64,000 nucleotides of DNA from Roseovarius sp. EL26 (GCF_900327775.1 NZ_OUMZ01000007.1:2033606-2097605), one strand, 5' to 3'. Shown: positions 47,753 through 59,965, numbered from the stretch's first letter. Notes: generated by a model from the letters alone, not told the origin. Made by a program: numbers and translations.

Positions 47753-49798
47753 ATGTCCAAAGACCCATTGATGCAGCCCTACCAACTCAAGCATCTCACG
47801 CTGAAAAACAGGATCATGACCACCAGTCATGAGCCCGCATATCCAGAAGACGGAATGCCAAAGGATCGCTATCGGGCTTATCACGCGGAACGGGCAAAGG
47901 CAGGCGTGGCCCTTGCGATGACGGCAGGCTCTGCCGCAGTATCCAAGGACAGTCCGCCAGTCTTCAACAATATTCTCGCCTACAAAGACGAGGTGGTTCC
48001 GTGGATACAGCATCTGACAGACGGCTGCCACGAGCATGGTTGCGCAGTTATGATCCAGCTCACTCACCTTGGTCGGCGAACGACGTGGAACAAAGGTAAT
48101 TGGTTGCCATCAGTGTCGTCGTCGAAACACCGAGAGCCCGCTCATCGCGCGTTTCCAAAATTGATCGAAGACTGGGACATCGACAGGATCATCACTGACT
48201 TTGCGGACGCGGCTGAGCGCATGAAAGCAGGTGGCATGGATGGCATTGAATTGCAGGTCTATGGCCACTTGCTGGATCAATTTTGGTCACCACTCACCAA
48301 TGATTTGGTTGGTCCCTATGGGGCAGATACCTTAGAAAACCGGATGCGGTTTCCTCTTGATGTTTTGGGGGCCATTCGCAAACGCGTCGGCACTGATTTC
48401 ATCGTTGGATTCCGTTACACGGCTGACGAGGCGCAGCGCGGGGGCATCACCATCGAAGATGGATTGGAAATCTCCCAAAAGCTTGCAGCAACCGGTCAGC
48501 TTGATTTTTTAAATGTTGTACGTGGCCGCATTCATACCGACCCGGCCATGACCGATGTGATCCCTGTGCAGGGCATGGCCAATGCTCCGCATCTTGATTT
48601 CGCTGGGCAGGTCAAGAAACTCACAGGCATGCCCACGTTCCATGCGGCAAAAATCCCTGATGTCGCAACCGCTCGCTATGCTGTCGAGGCAGGTCTTTTG
48701 GACATGGTTGGAATGACCAGAGCCCATATGGCCGATCCTCATGTGGTCAAGAAGATAATGGAAGGTCGCGAAGAGGATATTCGCCCCTGTGTTGGTGCCA
48801 CCTACTGCCTTGATCGGATATATCAGGCGGGTGATGCCCTATGTATTCACAACGCAGCGACGGGCCGCGAACTAACGATGCCGCATGAAATCGAACCAGC
48901 CATCAGCAAACGTAGTATCGTGATCGTTGGGGCAGGTCCTGCAGGGCTTGAGGCCGCGCGCGTTGCTGCAGAGCGCGGCCATGCTGTGACTGTTTTTGAA
49001 GCCCAGCCTGACCCAGGAGGTCAAATTCGTCTTACGGCTCAAAGCCCCCGCCGGCGTGAAATGATCTCAATTATTGATTGGCGCATGGCACAATGCGCCG
49101 CACGTGATGTGATTTTTCATTTCAACACATGGGCCGAGGCCAAGGACGTCATCGACCTCAACCCCGATGTTGTGATCATCGCCACGGGTGGCATGCCTAA
49201 TACAGAGCTGTTTGAAGCAGGCGTCGGCACACCTCACACCGTGACCTCATGGGATATTATTTCAGGTGATGTAAAGCCCGCACAAAACGTCTTGATCTAT
49301 GACGAAAGTGGTGACCATCCAGCATTGCAAGCAGCCGAAATCGCTGCGGCAAGCGGCGCCAAAGTCGAAGTGATGACGCCTGATCGCACCTTTGCCCCGG
49401 ATATTATGGCAATGAACCTGGTTCCTTATATGCGGTCGTTACAAGACAAAGATGTCACCTTCACCGTGACCCGCCGCTTGCTGAGGGTAGAGCGCATCGG
49501 CAACAAATTAACCGCAACAATCGGCACTGATTACAGCGACCATTTCCACAAAAATGACTACGATCAAGTCATCCTAAATTATGGGACATTGCCCTTGGAT
49601 GAACTGTATTTTGACCTCAAAAGCCTAAGCTCAAATCAGGGGGCCGTCGATCATGACGCTTTGATAACAGGTGAGCCTCAAACCATTACACGGAATGAAA
49701 CAGGCGTATTCCAACTCTTCCGCATAGGTGACGCCGTTTCCGCCCGCAATACGCATGCGGCGATCTATGATGCACTTCGACTTGTGAAGGATCTATAG
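47753..49798 (+). CDS. Old-yellow-enzyme-type flavin oxidoreductase fused to FAD/NAD(P) domain
   Basis: A 681-residue protein of the 2,4-dienoyl-CoA reductase / trimethylamine dehydrogenase family. The start at 47753 is set by GGAG nine bases upstream and by homology. Residues about 1-360 form the FMN-binding TIM barrel (LTLKNRIMTTSHEPAYPEDG, MKAGGMDGIELQVYGHLLDQ). The iron-sulfur segment reads CVGATYCLDRIYQAGDALC, which lacks one of the four cysteines of the usual pattern. The C-terminal half is a dinucleotide-binding module (IVIVGAGPAGLEAARVAAER). N-methylproline demethylase-like proteins have this layout; substrate unproven. Confidence 0.88.
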   Translation: MSKDPLMQPYQLKHLTLKNRIMTTSHEPAYPEDGMPKDRYRAYHAERAKAGVALAMTAGSAAVSKDSPPVFNNILAYKDEVVPWIQHLTDGCHEHGCAVMIQLTHLGRRTTWNKGNWLPSVSSSKHREPAHRAFPKLIEDWDIDRIITDFADAAERMKAGGMDGIELQVYGHLLDQFWSPLTNDLVGPYGADTLENRMRFPLDVLGAIRKRVGTDFIVGFRYTADEAQRGGITIEDGLEISQKLAATGQLDFLNVVRGRIHTDPAMTDVIPVQGMANAPHLDFAGQVKKLTGMPTFHAAKIPDVATARYAVEAGLLDMVGMTRAHMADPHVVKKIMEGREEDIRPCVGATYCLDRIYQAGDALCIHNAATGRELTMPHEIEPAISKRSIVIVGAGPAGLEAARVAAERGHAVTVFEAQPDPGGQIRLTAQSPRRREMISIIDWRMAQCAARDVIFHFNTWAEAKDVIDLNPDVVIIATGGMPNTELFEAGVGTPHTVTSWDIISGDVKPAQNVLIYDESGDHPALQAAEIAAASGAKVEVMTPDRTFAPDIMAMNLVPYMRSLQDKDVTFTVTRRLLRVERIGNKLTATIGTDYSDHFHKNDYDQVILNYGTLPLDELYFDLKSLSSNQGAVDHDALITGEPQTITRNETGVFQLFRIGDAVSARNTHAAIYDALRLVKDL

Positions 49799-49883
49799 AA
49801 ATTCGCACCTATTGTGGTGAGATAATCAGACGTTTTCTGCCCCTTCAAAAGATTTCGTTATGAGCGAAAGAGCCATTCACCAA

Positions 49884-49916
49884 CAAAAAAAGCCCCGCCA
49901 AATGGCGGGGCTTTTC
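49884..49916 (-). terminator. Rho-independent terminator after rpoC
   Basis: On the minus strand, stem AAGCCCCGCC / GGCGGGGCTT with loop ATTT, followed by seven T. It lies about 20 bases past the rpoC stop and ends the ribosomal/RNA polymerase operon. The plus-strand side also has a short T run, so it may serve the converging oxidoreductase gene too. Confidence 0.9.
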
Positions 49917-49935
49917 TATCTTACAGCATTGAAGA

Positions 49936-52900
49936 TTAATCTTCACGGCTTTCCGGTTGGTCCATGAAGACCTCAAAGTCGTCACCCGCAGCAGAAAGAT
50001 CATCTGCTGAAGGGGCTGCAAGTGCTGCAGCAACTTCTGCTTCTTCACGGCGCGCTTCGATCACGACGTTGTCACGTTGCTGAGCAACCTGACGCATGTC
50101 CAGCGTGGCACCACCGGTCCCGGCTGGGATCAAACGGCCAACGATGACGTTCTCTTTCAGGCCGACCAGTTTATCGCGTTTACCCTGAACCGAAGCTTCG
50201 GTCAGAACACGCGTGGTTTCCTGGAACGACGCTGCTGAGATGAACGAACGTGTCTGCAGGCTTGCCTTAGTGATCCCCAGAAGGATCGGCTCACCTTGTG
50301 CCGGACGACCAGCTTTGGACAACGCCTTTTCGTTGGCCGCGTCAAACTCGGCCTTGTCAACGTTTTCACCTTTCAGCAGCGTTGTGTCGCCACTGTCCTG
50401 GATCTCCCATTTCTGCAACATCTGACGAACGATAACCTCGATATGTTTATCGTTGATCTTCACACCTTGCAGGCGATAAACGTCCTGAACTTCGTCGATC
50501 ATATAGTTCGCCAGCGCCTCAACACCCATGATGCTCAGGATGTCGTGCGGTGCTGGGTTACCATCCATGATGTAGTCACCCTTTTGAACGAAGTCACCTT
50601 CGACAACCGGGATGTGCTTACCCTTGGGCACCATGTATTCGACAGGTTCCATCGACTCGTCCGCTGGCTCGATGCTGATACGGCGCTTGTTCTTGTAGTC
50701 GCGACCGTAACGCACGTAACCATCGATTTCGGCGATGATCGCGTGGTCCTTTGGACGGCGCGCTTCAAAGAGTTCGGCAACACGTGGCAGACCACCGGTA
50801 ATGTCTTTGGTCTTGGCACCTTCACGTGGAATACGTGCCACAACATCACCTGCATGAACCTCCTGACCTTCTTCAATCGACAGAATTGCGTCGACTGACA
50901 TCGGATACGTAACCGGATTACCTGCATCGTTACGAACAGGTTCACCATTGCTATCTGCGATCAGGATCTCAGGCTTCAGCTCGTTGCCTTTTGGCGCGGC
51001 GCGCCAGTCGGTCACGATCTTCTGCGTCATACCAGTGGCATCGTCGGTCACGTCACGAACAGCAACACCTGAAATCAGATCAACGAACTTCGCAGTACCG
51101 CTCTTCTCGGCGATGATCGGCAGAGTGTAGGGATCCCATTCAAACAGCTTGTCGCCACGGCTGATCTTGTCGCCATCTTTGACAAACAGTTTGGAGCCAT
51201 AACCAACCTTGTGATTGGCAAGCTCTGCGCCATCTTCACCCATGATCCGCAACTTCATGTTCCGGCCCATAACCAAAGTTTCACCACGAGAATTCTCAAG
51301 GGTTTGTGCCCCTTCGAATGAAATGGTGCCCTCTTGGCTGGCTTCGAGGTAGGACTGCTGACCACCCTGAGCAACGCCACCGATGTGGAAGGTCCGCATC
51401 GTCAACTGTGTACCAGGTTCACCGATTGACTGCGCCGCAATGATACCGACAGCTTCGCCAGTGTTGACCATTGTACCGCGTGCCAGGTCACGACCATAGC
51501 ACATTGCACAAACACCATCATCGGCTTCACAGGTCAGCGGGCTACGGATACGTGCCGTTTGAACTGCAGCAACATCTATAGCATCCGAGGTCAGTTCGTC
51601 GATCAGCTGACCTTCAGTAACCAGAACTTCACCGGTTGATGGGTTAACAATGTCCTCGGCAGCCACACGGCCCAGCACACGCTCGGCCAGAGAAGCAACA
51701 ACTTCGCCATCATTAACAGCCGCTTCAGCAGTGATCGCACGATCTGTGCCACAATCAATATCACGAACGATACAGTCTTGTGCCACGTCAACCAAACGAC
51801 GGGTCAGGTATCCCGAGTTCGCTGTTTTCAGAGCGGTATCCGACAGACCCTTACGGGCACCGTGGGTTGAGTTGAAGTACTCAAGAACGGTCAGACCTTC
51901 TTTAAAGTTCGAGATAATCGGTGTCTCGATGATGTCGCCGTTTGGTTTGGCCATCAGACCACGCATACCGCCCAGCTGTTTCATCTGAGTGACCGAGCCA
52001 CGCGCACCAGAGTGAGCCATCATGTAAACCGAGTTCGGCTCCATCACTGCCCCGTTTTCATCTGTGCGCTCAGCCGAGATCGTACCCATCATGGCGTCAG
52101 TAACTTGGTCGTTACACTTCGACCAGGCATCAACCACTTTGTTGTACTTCTCACCCTGAGTGATCAGACCGTCCATGTACTGTTGCTCGAAACCTTTGAC
52201 CTGACCGCGAGTTTCTTCAACGATTGGCCATTTGGTTTCTGGAATGACCATGTCGTCTTTACCAAAGGAAATCCCAGCTTTGAAAGCCTCACGGAAACCC
52301 ATGGTCATGATCTGGTCACAGAAGATAACTGACTCTTTCTGACCGCAGTAACGGTAGACGGTGTCAATCACCTGTTGCACTTCTTTCTTGCGCAGCAGTT
52401 TGTTGACTAGGCTGAATGGAGCCTTGACGTTCTTTGGCAGCAATGCGCCCAGACGAACACGACCCGGCGTGGTTTCCACACGTTCGAACACCTGATTGCC
52501 TTCCCCATCAAACTGGGGAATGCGAGCGGTGATTTTAGCGTGCAGGTGAACTTCGCCTGCGTCCAATGCGTGCTGAACTTCATCGATAGACGAGAAGATC
52601 ATACCTTCGCCTTTCATGCCTTCACGCATGATCGACGTATAGTACAGACCAAGAATCATATCCTGCGATGGAACAATGATCGGTGCGCCGTTTGCAGGCG
52701 ACAGAACGTTGTTCGTGGACATCATCAGAACGCGCGCTTCCAATTGAGCCTCTAAGCTCAGTGGGACGTGCACGGCCATTTGGTCACCGTCAAAGTCAGC
52801 GTTAAAGGCGGAACAGACCAGTGGGTGCAGCTGAATAGCTTTCCCTTCGATCAGAACCGGCTCAAACGCCTGAATGCCCAAACGGTGCAGTGTAGGCGCA

Positions 52901-54183
52901 CGGTTCAGCATGACAGGGTGTTCGCGGATCACCTCGTCAAGGATGTCCCAAACTTCGGGACGTTCTTTTTCAACCAGCTTCTTCGCCTGTTTCACGGTGC
53001 TGGACAGACCTTTGGCCTCCAGACGTGAATAGATGAACGGCTTGAACAGCTCGAGCGCCATCTTTTTCGGCAGGCCACATTGGTGCAGCTTAAGTTCCGG
53101 ACCCGTCACAATCACCGAACGGCCAGAGAAGTCGACCCGTTTACCCAAAAGGTTTTGACGGAAACGACCCTGCTTACCTTTCAGCATGTCAGACAGCGAT
53201 TTCAGCGGACGCTTGTTGGCACCGGTGATCACGCGACCACGACGGCCGTTGTCGAACAGCGCATCAACAGATTCCTGCAGCATCCGCTTTTCGTTACGGA
53301 CAATGATGTCAGGCGCACGCAGTTCAATCAAACGCTTCAGACGGTTATTCCGGTTGATCACACGACGATACAGATCGTTCAGGTCTGAGGTCGCGAAACG
53401 ACCACCATCTAGCGGCACCAGTGGGCGCAGCTCTGGAGGAATGACCGGAATCACTGTCAGAACCATCCATTCCGGACGGTTACCGGATTCGATGAAGCTT
53501 TCGACCACTTTCAGACGTTTGATGATCTTCTTTGGTTTCAGCTCGCCAGTGGCTTCTTTCAGCTCAGCGCGCAGTTGCTCAGCTTCGCCTTCCAGATCAA
53601 TGTTTTGCAGCATCTCGCGGATGGCTTCAGCACCGATGTTGGCGGTGAATGCATCCATGCCGTAAGCATCTTCCGCATCCATGAACTCTTCCTCAGACAG
53701 CATCTGACCATAAGTCAGGTCTGTCAGGCCGGGTTCGATCACCACGTAGTTCTCAAAGTAGAGAACCCGCTCCAGATCACGCAGGGTCATGTCCAGCATC
53801 AGGCCGATGCGCGAAGGCAGCGACTTCAGAAACCAGATGTGGGCGCAAGGCGCAGCTAATTCGATGTGGCCCATGCGCTCACGACGGACTTTTTGCAGTG
53901 TGACTTCGACACCGCATTTTTCGCAGACAACGCCGCGATATTTCATCCGCTTATATTTGCCACACAGACATTCGTAATCTTTGATCGGGCCAAAGATACG
54001 TGCGCAGAACAGACCATCACGCTCGGGCTTGAACGTCCGATAGTTGATGGTTTCTGGCTTTTTGATCTCACCATACGACCAGCTGAGAATGCGCTCTGGG
54101 CTAGCCAGAGAGACGCGGATCTCATCGAACGCCTTTGCAGGGGTGTTCGGGTTGAACGGGTTGTTTGTCAGTTCCTGGTTCAT
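49936..54183 (-). CDS. rpoC: DNA-directed RNA polymerase subunit beta'
   Basis: A 1415-residue catalytic subunit. The ATG at 54183 ([12 protein letters not shown]) has AAGGA seven bases upstream; a TTG six bases earlier is not the start. The N-terminal zinc ribbon is [20 protein letters not shown], the active-site Mg loop [12 protein letters not shown] near residue 461, bridge and trigger helix segments follow ([30 protein letters not shown]), and a second zinc cluster includes [13 protein letters not shown]. Complete, with an acidic C-terminal tail. Confidence 0.98.
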   Translation of the reverse strand: MNQELTNNPFNPNTPAKAFDEIRVSLASPERILSWSYGEIKKPETINYRTFKPERDGLFCARIFGPIKDYECLCGKYKRMKYRGVVCEKCGVEVTLQKVRRERMGHIELAAPCAHIWFLKSLPSRIGLMLDMTLRDLERVLYFENYVVIEPGLTDLTYGQMLSEEEFMDAEDAYGMDAFTANIGAEAIREMLQNIDLEGEAEQLRAELKEATGELKPKKIIKRLKVVESFIESGNRPEWMVLTVIPVIPPELRPLVPLDGGRFATSDLNDLYRRVINRNNRLKRLIELRAPDIIVRNEKRMLQESVDALFDNGRRGRVITGANKRPLKSLSDMLKGKQGRFRQNLLGKRVDFSGRSVIVTGPELKLHQCGLPKKMALELFKPFIYSRLEAKGLSSTVKQAKKLVEKERPEVWDILDEVIREHPVMLNRAPTLHRLGIQAFEPVLIEGKAIQLHPLVCSAFNADFDGDQMAVHVPLSLEAQLEARVLMMSTNNVLSPANGAPIIVPSQDMILGLYYTSIMREGMKGEGMIFSSIDEVQHALDAGEVHLHAKITARIPQFDGEGNQVFERVETTPGRVRLGALLPKNVKAPFSLVNKLLRKKEVQQVIDTVYRYCGQKESVIFCDQIMTMGFREAFKAGISFGKDDMVIPETKWPIVEETRGQVKGFEQQYMDGLITQGEKYNKVVDAWSKCNDQVTDAMMGTISAERTDENGAVMEPNSVYMMAHSGARGSVTQMKQLGGMRGLMAKPNGDIIETPIISNFKEGLTVLEYFNSTHGARKGLSDTALKTANSGYLTRRLVDVAQDCIVRDIDCGTDRAITAEAAVNDGEVVASLAERVLGRVAAEDIVNPSTGEVLVTEGQLIDELTSDAIDVAAVQTARIRSPLTCEADDGVCAMCYGRDLARGTMVNTGEAVGIIAAQSIGEPGTQLTMRTFHIGGVAQGGQQSYLEASQEGTISFEGAQTLENSRGETLVMGRNMKLRIMGEDGAELANHKVGYGSKLFVKDGDKISRGDKLFEWDPYTLPIIAEKSGTAKFVDLISGVAVRDVTDDATGMTQKIVTDWRAAPKGNELKPEILIADSNGEPVRNDAGNPVTYPMSVDAILSIEEGQEVHAGDVVARIPREGAKTKDITGGLPRVAELFEARRPKDHAIIAEIDGYVRYGRDYKNKRRISIEPADESMEPVEYMVPKGKHIPVVEGDFVQKGDYIMDGNPAPHDILSIMGVEALANYMIDEVQDVYRLQGVKINDKHIEVIVRQMLQKWEIQDSGDTTLLKGENVDKAEFDAANEKALSKAGRPAQGEPILLGITKASLQTRSFISAASFQETTRVLTEASVQGKRDKLVGLKENVIVGRLIPAGTGGATLDMRQVAQQRDNVVIEARREEAEVAAALAAPSADDLSAAGDDFEVFMDQPESRED

Positions 54184-54237
54184 TTTCAAATCCTTGAATT
54201 CGGTCAGAGGGGGTAGAGTGGGGCGATATTCTCGCCC

Positions 54238-57200
54238 TTACTCACCTTCCTCCGAGTCCAGGAGTTCCATATTCAGGCCAAGGCCACGAACTTCTTTCAC
54301 GAGAACGTTGAACGACTCGGGCACACCGGCCTCGAAGTTGTCTTCGCCCTTGACGATCGATTCGTAGACTTTGGTCCGGCCGGCCACATCGTCCGACTTC
54401 ACAGTCAGCATTTCCTGCAGGGTATATGCAGCGCCATAAGCTTCCAGAGCCCAGACTTCCATTTCCCCGAAACGCTGACCACCGAACTGCGCCTTACCAC
54501 CCAGCGGCTGCTGTGTAACAAGCGAGTAAGGTCCAGTTGAACGTGCGTGAATCTTGTCATCAACAAGGTGGTGCAGTTTCAGCAGGTATTTAACACCCAC
54601 TGTCACCGGACGGGCGAATTGCTCACCCGAGCGACCATCAAACAAGACCGACTGTCCGCTTTCGCTAAAGCCTGCACGTCGCAGCGCATCGTTAACGTCG
54701 GCTTCTTTCGCACCGTCAAACACTGGTGTGGCAATCGGAACACCGTGAGTGACATTGCCCGCGGCTTCGACCAGCGAACGCTCGTCCATGTCGCTGATGC
54801 CTTCGTCGTAGACCTCATCGCCATAAGCAATACGCATCGCTTCACGAACTGGCGTCAGATCACCGGAACGACGGTACTCTTTCAGAGCCTCGTCAACGTT
54901 GATCCCCAGACCGCGAGCGGCCCAACCCATGTGGGTTTCAAGGATCTGACCAACGTTCATCCGTGACGGAACACCCAGCGGGTTCAAACAGAAGTCAACT
55001 GGCGTACCATCGGCCAGGAACGGCATGTCTTCCATCGGTACGACCTTGGAAATAACACCTTTGTTCCCGTGACGACCGGCCATTTTGTCACCCGGCTGTA
55101 GCTTACGCTTCACCGCGATAAAGACTTTGACCATCTTCATCACACCCGGTGGAAGGTCATCGCCGCGACGGACTTTCTCGACTTTGTCCTCAAAACGGGC
55201 ATCCAGAACGCGCTTTTGCGCCTCATATTGCTCGTTCAGGGCTTCGACGATCTGTGCGTCTTTCTCGTCTTTCAGCGCCAGCTGCCACCACTGACCTTTG
55301 GTCAGAGTTTCCAGCAGCTCTTCGGTGACTTCCGAGTTCGGCTTCACACCTTTTGGACCTTTGACAGCCACTTTACCCAGAACCATAGATTTCAGACGGG
55401 CGTAGATGTTGCGATCCAGAATGGCCAGCTCGTCATCACGGTCACGGGCCAGACGTTCGACCTCTTCACGCTCGATCTGCAGGGCACGTTCGTCTTTTTC
55501 AACGCCGTGGCGGTTGAAGACACGAACCTCAACAACAGTCCCGAAGTCACCTGGCTTAACGCGCAGAGAAGTATCACGCACATCGCTGGCTTTTTCGCCA
55601 AAGATCGCCCGCAGCAGTTTCTCTTCGGGTGTCATTGGCGATTCACCTTTGGGGGTGATTTTACCAACCAGAATATCGCCCGGCTCAACATCCGCACCGA
55701 TGTAAACGATGCCAGCCTCGTCGAGGTTGCGCAGCGCTTCTTCACCGACGTTCGGAATGTCGCGAGTGATCTCTTCAGGGCCAAGCTTTGTGTCACGGGC
55801 CGCAACTTCGAATTCTTCGATGTGTACCGAAGTAAAGACATCATCACGAGCAATACGCTCTGAAATCAGGATCGAGTCTTCGTAGTTGTAACCGTTCCAA
55901 GGCATAAACGCGACGACCACGTTTTTACCCAAGGCTAGTTCACCCATGTCGGTGCTTGGACCATCAGCAATAACTTCGCCTTTGCCAACCGTATCACCCA
56001 CCTTCACCAGCGGACGCTGGTTGATACATGTGTTCTGGTTTGAACGCTGGAATTTACGCAGACGGTAGATGTCTACGCCCGCATCACCCAGTTCCAGATC
56101 CTCAGTCGCACGAACAACGATACGCTGGGCATCAACTTGGTCGATAATGCCGCCACGTTTTGCCATGATTGACGCACCAGAGTCGCGTGCAACAACACCT
56201 TCGATCCCAGTCCCGACAAGCGGAGCCTCGGAACGCAGGGTTGGAACCGCCTGACGTTGCATGTTCGAACCCATCAGAGCGCGGTTGGCGTCATCGTTTT
56301 CCAGGAACGGAATAAGCGAAGCCGCAACCGAGACCAACTGCTTGGGCGAAACGTCGATCAGGTCAACATTCTCGCGTGGGGCAAGCATGTATTCACCGGA
56401 TTGACGGGTCGAAACCAGATCATTGATGAAGTTGCCGTTTTCATCCAGCGTCGCGTTGGCCTGCGCAACAGTGTGGCGCATTTCTTCGGTTGCTGACATG
56501 TACTGCACGTCATCGGTCACGTGACCTTCGATCACCTTACGATAAGGCGTTTCGATAAAGCCGTATTTGTTCACCCGTGCGAATGTCGCCAGCGAGTTGA
56601 TCAAACCAATGTTTGGACCTTCGGGCGTTTCAATCGGACACATACGACCATAGTGCGTGGCGTGAACGTCGCGCACCTCAAAACCAGCACGTTCACGGGT
56701 CAGACCACCGGGCCCAAGCGCTGACAAGCGACGCTTGTGCGTCACTTCAGACAATGGGTTGGTTTGGTCCATGAACTGTGACAGCTGCGAAGAGCCGAAG
56801 AATTCACGTACCGCAGCAGCGGCGGGTTTCGCGTTGATCAGATCTTGCGGCATAACGGTGTCGATTTCGACACTGGACATACGCTCTTTGATCGCGCGTT
56901 CCATACGCAGCAGGCCTACACGGTACTGGTTTTCCATCAGCTCGCCAACGGAACGCACACGACGGTTACCAAGGTGGTCAATATCGTCGATATCACCACG
57001 GCCATCGCGCAGTTCAACCAATGCTTTGATACAAGCAACAATATCTTCGCGGCGCAAAGTGCGCAGCGTGTCTGGTGCATCCAGATCAAGACGCATGTTC
57101 ATCTTAACCCGGCCAACAGCCGACAGATCATAGCGCTCACTATCAAAGAACAGCGTGTCAAAGAGAGCCGAAGCCGCTTCTACGGTGGGCGGCTCGCCCG

Positions 57201-58374
57201 GGCGCATAACGCGGTAGATATCCATAAGCGCGGTTTCGCGGCTCATGTTTTTGTCTGCCGCCATGGTATTACGCATGTAGGGGCCGACATTGATGTTATC
57301 GATATCCAGAACCGGAATATCAGTTACACCAGCGTCCAGAAGCTCTTGCAGGGATCCACCGATCACGTCGCCGTCTTTGTCGCGCTCTAGCGTCAGCTCA
57401 TCACCAGCTTCGACATAGATCGCGCCAGTTTCTTCGTTGATGATATCCTTGGCAACAAACTTGCCGACGATATGCTCAAACGGAACCAGCAGTTCAGTGA
57501 CTTCACCTTCATCGATCAGCTTCTTAACCGCGCGTGGGGTAACCTTCTTGCCTGATTCAGCAATCACTTCACCGGATTTGGCGTCAACTAAATCAAACAG
57601 AGGGCGCGTACCGCGAACCCGCTCTGGGAAGAACTTGGTTGCCCAACCTTTGTTCTTCTTCAGCTTGAAGTTAACCGTGTCATAGTAGGCATCCATGATG
57701 CCTTCTTGATCCAGGCCCAGCGAATACAGCAAGGTTGTTACAGGCAACTTCCGACGACGGTCGATGCGCGCAAACACGATGTCTTTGGCGTCGAACTCAA
57801 AGTCCAGCCAGCTGCCACGATATGGGATAATACGGCAAGCAAAAAGCAATTTTCCCGAAGAGTGGGTTTTTCCCTTGTCGTGATCAAAGAACACACCAGG
57901 CGAGCGGTGCATCTGCGAAACGATCACCCGCTCGGTGCCGTTTACAACAAATGTGCCGTTTGGCGTCATCAGTGGCATATCGCCCATAAAGACGTCTTGC
58001 TCTTTGATGTCTTTGACCGATTTAGCACCGGTATCTTCGTCGATATCAAACACGATCAAACGCAGCGTCACCTTCAAAGGTGCGCTGTACGTCATGTCAC
58101 GTTGCATACATTCTTCAACGTCGTACTTCGGTTTCTCCAGCTCATAGCTGACGAATTCCAGAATGCTGGTTTCGTTAAAGTCCTTGATCGGGAATACCGA
58201 TTGGAAAACTCCCATGATACCTTCGCCATCCAGTGGCTGCGGCTGATCACCTGATTTCAGGAACAGATCATAAGAGGATTTTTGAACCTCAATGAGGTTT
58301 GGCATGTCCAGAACTTCGCGAATTTTGCCGAAGTATCTGCGCAAACGTTTTTGGCCAAGATAGCTTTGAGCCAT
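54238..58374 (-). CDS. rpoB: DNA-directed RNA polymerase subunit beta
   Basis: A 1378-residue subunit. The start [20 protein letters not shown] is chosen by family alignment; a GTG 12 bases earlier is possible. The rifampicin pocket contains [20 protein letters not shown] and [12 protein letters not shown], with wild-type-looking residues. Later signatures are [15 protein letters not shown] and [20 protein letters not shown]. rpoC follows after 54 bases. Complete. Confidence 0.98.
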   Translation of the reverse strand: MAQSYLGQKRLRRYFGKIREVLDMPNLIEVQKSSYDLFLKSGDQPQPLDGEGIMGVFQSVFPIKDFNETSILEFVSYELEKPKYDVEECMQRDMTYSAPLKVTLRLIVFDIDEDTGAKSVKDIKEQDVFMGDMPLMTPNGTFVVNGTERVIVSQMHRSPGVFFDHDKGKTHSSGKLLFACRIIPYRGSWLDFEFDAKDIVFARIDRRRKLPVTTLLYSLGLDQEGIMDAYYDTVNFKLKKNKGWATKFFPERVRGTRPLFDLVDAKSGEVIAESGKKVTPRAVKKLIDEGEVTELLVPFEHIVGKFVAKDIINEETGAIYVEAGDELTLERDKDGDVIGGSLQELLDAGVTDIPVLDIDNINVGPYMRNTMAADKNMSRETALMDIYRVMRPGEPPTVEAASALFDTLFFDSERYDLSAVGRVKMNMRLDLDAPDTLRTLRREDIVACIKALVELRDGRGDIDDIDHLGNRRVRSVGELMENQYRVGLLRMERAIKERMSSVEIDTVMPQDLINAKPAAAAVREFFGSSQLSQFMDQTNPLSEVTHKRRLSALGPGGLTRERAGFEVRDVHATHYGRMCPIETPEGPNIGLINSLATFARVNKYGFIETPYRKVIEGHVTDDVQYMSATEEMRHTVAQANATLDENGNFINDLVSTRQSGEYMLAPRENVDLIDVSPKQLVSVAASLIPFLENDDANRALMGSNMQRQAVPTLRSEAPLVGTGIEGVVARDSGASIMAKRGGIIDQVDAQRIVVRATEDLELGDAGVDIYRLRKFQRSNQNTCINQRPLVKVGDTVGKGEVIADGPSTDMGELALGKNVVVAFMPWNGYNYEDSILISERIARDDVFTSVHIEEFEVAARDTKLGPEEITRDIPNVGEEALRNLDEAGIVYIGADVEPGDILVGKITPKGESPMTPEEKLLRAIFGEKASDVRDTSLRVKPGDFGTVVEVRVFNRHGVEKDERALQIEREEVERLARDRDDELAILDRNIYARLKSMVLGKVAVKGPKGVKPNSEVTEELLETLTKGQWWQLALKDEKDAQIVEALNEQYEAQKRVLDARFEDKVEKVRRGDDLPPGVMKMVKVFIAVKRKLQPGDKMAGRHGNKGVISKVVPMEDMPFLADGTPVDFCLNPLGVPSRMNVGQILETHMGWAARGLGINVDEALKEYRRSGDLTPVREAMRIAYGDEVYDEGISDMDERSLVEAAGNVTHGVPIATPVFDGAKEADVNDALRRAGFSESGQSVLFDGRSGEQFARPVTVGVKYLLKLHHLVDDKIHARSTGPYSLVTQQPLGGKAQFGGQRFGEMEVWALEAYGAAYTLQEMLTVKSDDVAGRTKVYESIVKGEDNFEAGVPESFNVLVKEVRGLGLNMELLDSEEGE

Positions 58375-58507
58375 GGTCGATGTCACCTTTCATTTCTCAC
58401 CGGTCACGCGTGTCGTCGGGCTCCGACACCGCCACCATCCGAGACAGCCGATTTGATCCATTCCCGGCCTCTGTCCCACCAGAAGCCTCCCGATCTTTAA
58501 ACCGCGC

Positions 58508-58587
58508 CTTAGAAAGGGCTTTACGCTTTAGACAAAAAGCCCTTTCTAAGACAGGTTCGGCTGGACCCGGAATTTCCGGATCCAGCC
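58508..58587 (-). other. Two hairpins in the rplL-rpoB gap
   Basis: Transcription runs from the second coordinate to the first. The first hairpin met is GGCTGGA / TCCAGCC (58559-58565 / 58581-58587) with an inner CCGG/CCGG stem. The second is a perfect 15-bp inverted repeat, CTTAGAAAGGGCTTT / AAAGCCCTTTCTAAG (58508-58522 / 58536-58550), with a 13-base loop. No T run follows either, so they are more likely RNase processing sites or an attenuator between ribosomal protein and polymerase genes than full terminators. Confidence 0.7.
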
Positions 58588-58614
58588 TGAATTTCCGGGT
58601 TACCCCGGAGTGAA

Positions 58615-58992
58615 TTACTTCACTTCGACTTCTGCGCCAGCTGCTTCCAGCTTGCTCTTGATGTCTTCTGCTTCGTCTTTGGAAACCTGCTCTTTGACAG
58701 CTTTTCCGCCAGCGTCGACCAGCTCTTTGGCTTCTTTCAGACCCAGGCCAGTGATGGCGCGGACTTCTTTGATGACGTTGATTTTTGACGCGCCTGCAGA
58801 TTTCAGGATTACGTCAAATTCTGTCTGCTCTTCAGCAGCGTCACCACCTTCGCCAGGTGCAGCAGCCATCATGACAGCGCCACCAGCAGCAGGCTCGATG
58901 CCGTACTCGTCTTTCAGGATGGTTTTCAGTTCTTGTGCTTCGAGAAGGGTCAGACCAACGATCTCTTCAGCAAGTTTTTTCAGATCAGCCAT
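58615..58992 (-). CDS. rplL: 50S ribosomal protein L7/L12
   Basis: A 125-residue stalk protein. N-terminal dimer domain ([20 protein letters not shown]), Ala-rich hinge ([20 protein letters not shown]) and C-terminal factor-binding domain ([20 protein letters not shown]). It recruits translation GTPases to the ribosome. Downstream of rplJ. Confidence 0.98.
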   Translation of the reverse strand: MADLKKLAEEIVGLTLLEAQELKTILKDEYGIEPAAGGAVMMAAAPGEGGDAAEEQTEFDVILKSAGASKINVIKEVRAITGLGLKEAKELVDAGGKAVKEQVSKDEAEDIKSKLEAAGAEVEVK

Positions 58993-59066
58993 GTTCAGCT
59001 CTTTCCGTTTTCAAGTTTGTGTTCCAACGTCGGGCATTTGCCACTACGCGGATCGTTCCAATTGCG

Positions 59067-59585
59067 TTATGCCGCCTCGGCCTTCTCTTCGATGGTCGAA
59101 AGGATGCTCGCGATGTTCGAAGCAGGAGCGCCAATTGCACCGGCGATGTTCGAAGCAGGCGCACCGATACAGCCAACGATCGAAGCAATAAGCTCCTCAC
59201 GCGAAGGCATTTTCGATACGGATGCAACACCAGCACGGTCAAGAGCGTTCTCACCCATTGCGCCGCCGAGGATTTCAAATTTCTTGTTATCCTTGGCGAA
59301 GCCCTCGGCGACCTTGGCAGCTGCCACAGGGTCTTCCGAGAAAGTCAGAACGGTCATGCCTGTCAGGTAAGAAGCAATGCTTGCGCAAGGCTTACCCTCA
59401 AGGGCGATTTTGGCGAGCCTGTTTTTGGCAACGCGAACAGATGCTTCGGACTCGCGGGCGCGAGCACGAAGATCTTGCATTTCTGCAACTGTCAGACCCT
59501 CGTAGTGGGCAACCACTACGACGCCAGAGCTTTCGAAGATCTGGCCGAGCTCGTCGACCAATTTCTCTTTCTGGGCTCTATCCAC
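59067..59585 (-). CDS. rplJ: 50S ribosomal protein L10
   Basis: A 172-residue protein that joins the L12 dimers to 23S rRNA. GTG start with GGAG seven bases upstream. Signatures are [20 protein letters not shown] and [20 protein letters not shown], and the L12-binding C-terminal helix ends with [16 protein letters not shown]. An imperfect tandem repeat [11 protein letters not shown] / [11 protein letters not shown] is visible near the C-terminus, at 59097-59160 on the DNA. Confidence 0.97.
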   Translation of the reverse strand: MDRAQKEKLVDELGQIFESSGVVVVAHYEGLTVAEMQDLRARARESEASVRVAKNRLAKIALEGKPCASIASYLTGMTVLTFSEDPVAAAKVAEGFAKDNKKFEILGGAMGENALDRAGVASVSKMPSREELIASIVGCIGAPASNIAGAIGAPASNIASILSTIEEKAEAA

Positions 59586-59752
59586 AGTTTCACTCCAAAT
59601 TTGGGGGTTTCCCCCCGGCTCAGTTCTGCCCCGGTAAAACCGAGGCGTTCGGGTCCGTATTACGGGGTGGAGCCAAAATCACCCGAGAGCTAAGCCCTCG
59701 TAATTCTTGGGTCTTTCCCGTCTCAGGCAGGAGATTAAGACCTCATATGAGG
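59586..59752 (-). promoter_or_regulatory. Structured 5' leader of rplJ-rplL
   Basis: The 5' leader region before rplJ contains the hairpin GGGGG-AAA-CCCCC next to the start codon and a perfect CCTCATATGAGG palindrome (59741-59752). L10(L12)4 is known to bind its own mRNA leader in many bacteria and repress translation; this region is the expected site. The exact kink-turn was not resolved by eye. Confidence 0.5.
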
Positions 59753-59894
59753 CCACCCACCGTCTTGGACGAAACAAAATAAAGCGCACGACGAATCGCA
59801 CGCTTTACTTCGTGCCCCTCTTTAGGCCCTCCAGACGGGTTTTCCAAGGGGTAATTTGCGGGTATTGGCAGATCGAGCTACGGACCCATTTTAC

Positions 59895-59930
59895 GTACAG
59901 GTTGTACAGCCTGTACGCGGGTTATGTACA
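59895..59930. promoter_or_regulatory. Cluster of TGTACA-like motifs upstream of rplJ
   Basis: Inverted repeat GTACAGG (59895-59901) / CCTGTAC (59910-59916) encloses another self-complementary TGTACA (59904-59909), and TGTACA occurs again at 59925-59930. Four GTACA-type units lie in 36 bases. The cluster is upstream of the rplJ leader, where a promoter or operator would be expected. No known regulator is assigned. Confidence 0.45.
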
Positions 59931-59965
59931 CAAATCGGACGAAGGCGCTCACAGAGTAGCGACTT

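Noticed and set aside
49936..58374. Many long plus-strand frames opposite rpoB and rpoC
   Set aside because: Composition-driven shadows of the two polymerase genes, with His/Arg/Phe-rich text and no recognisable domains.
59772..59806. AAAGCG / CGCTTT inverted repeat with a T-rich minus-strand tail, as a terminator before rplJ
   Set aside because: The stem has only six matched pairs before mismatches, so it is too weak to report as a terminator.
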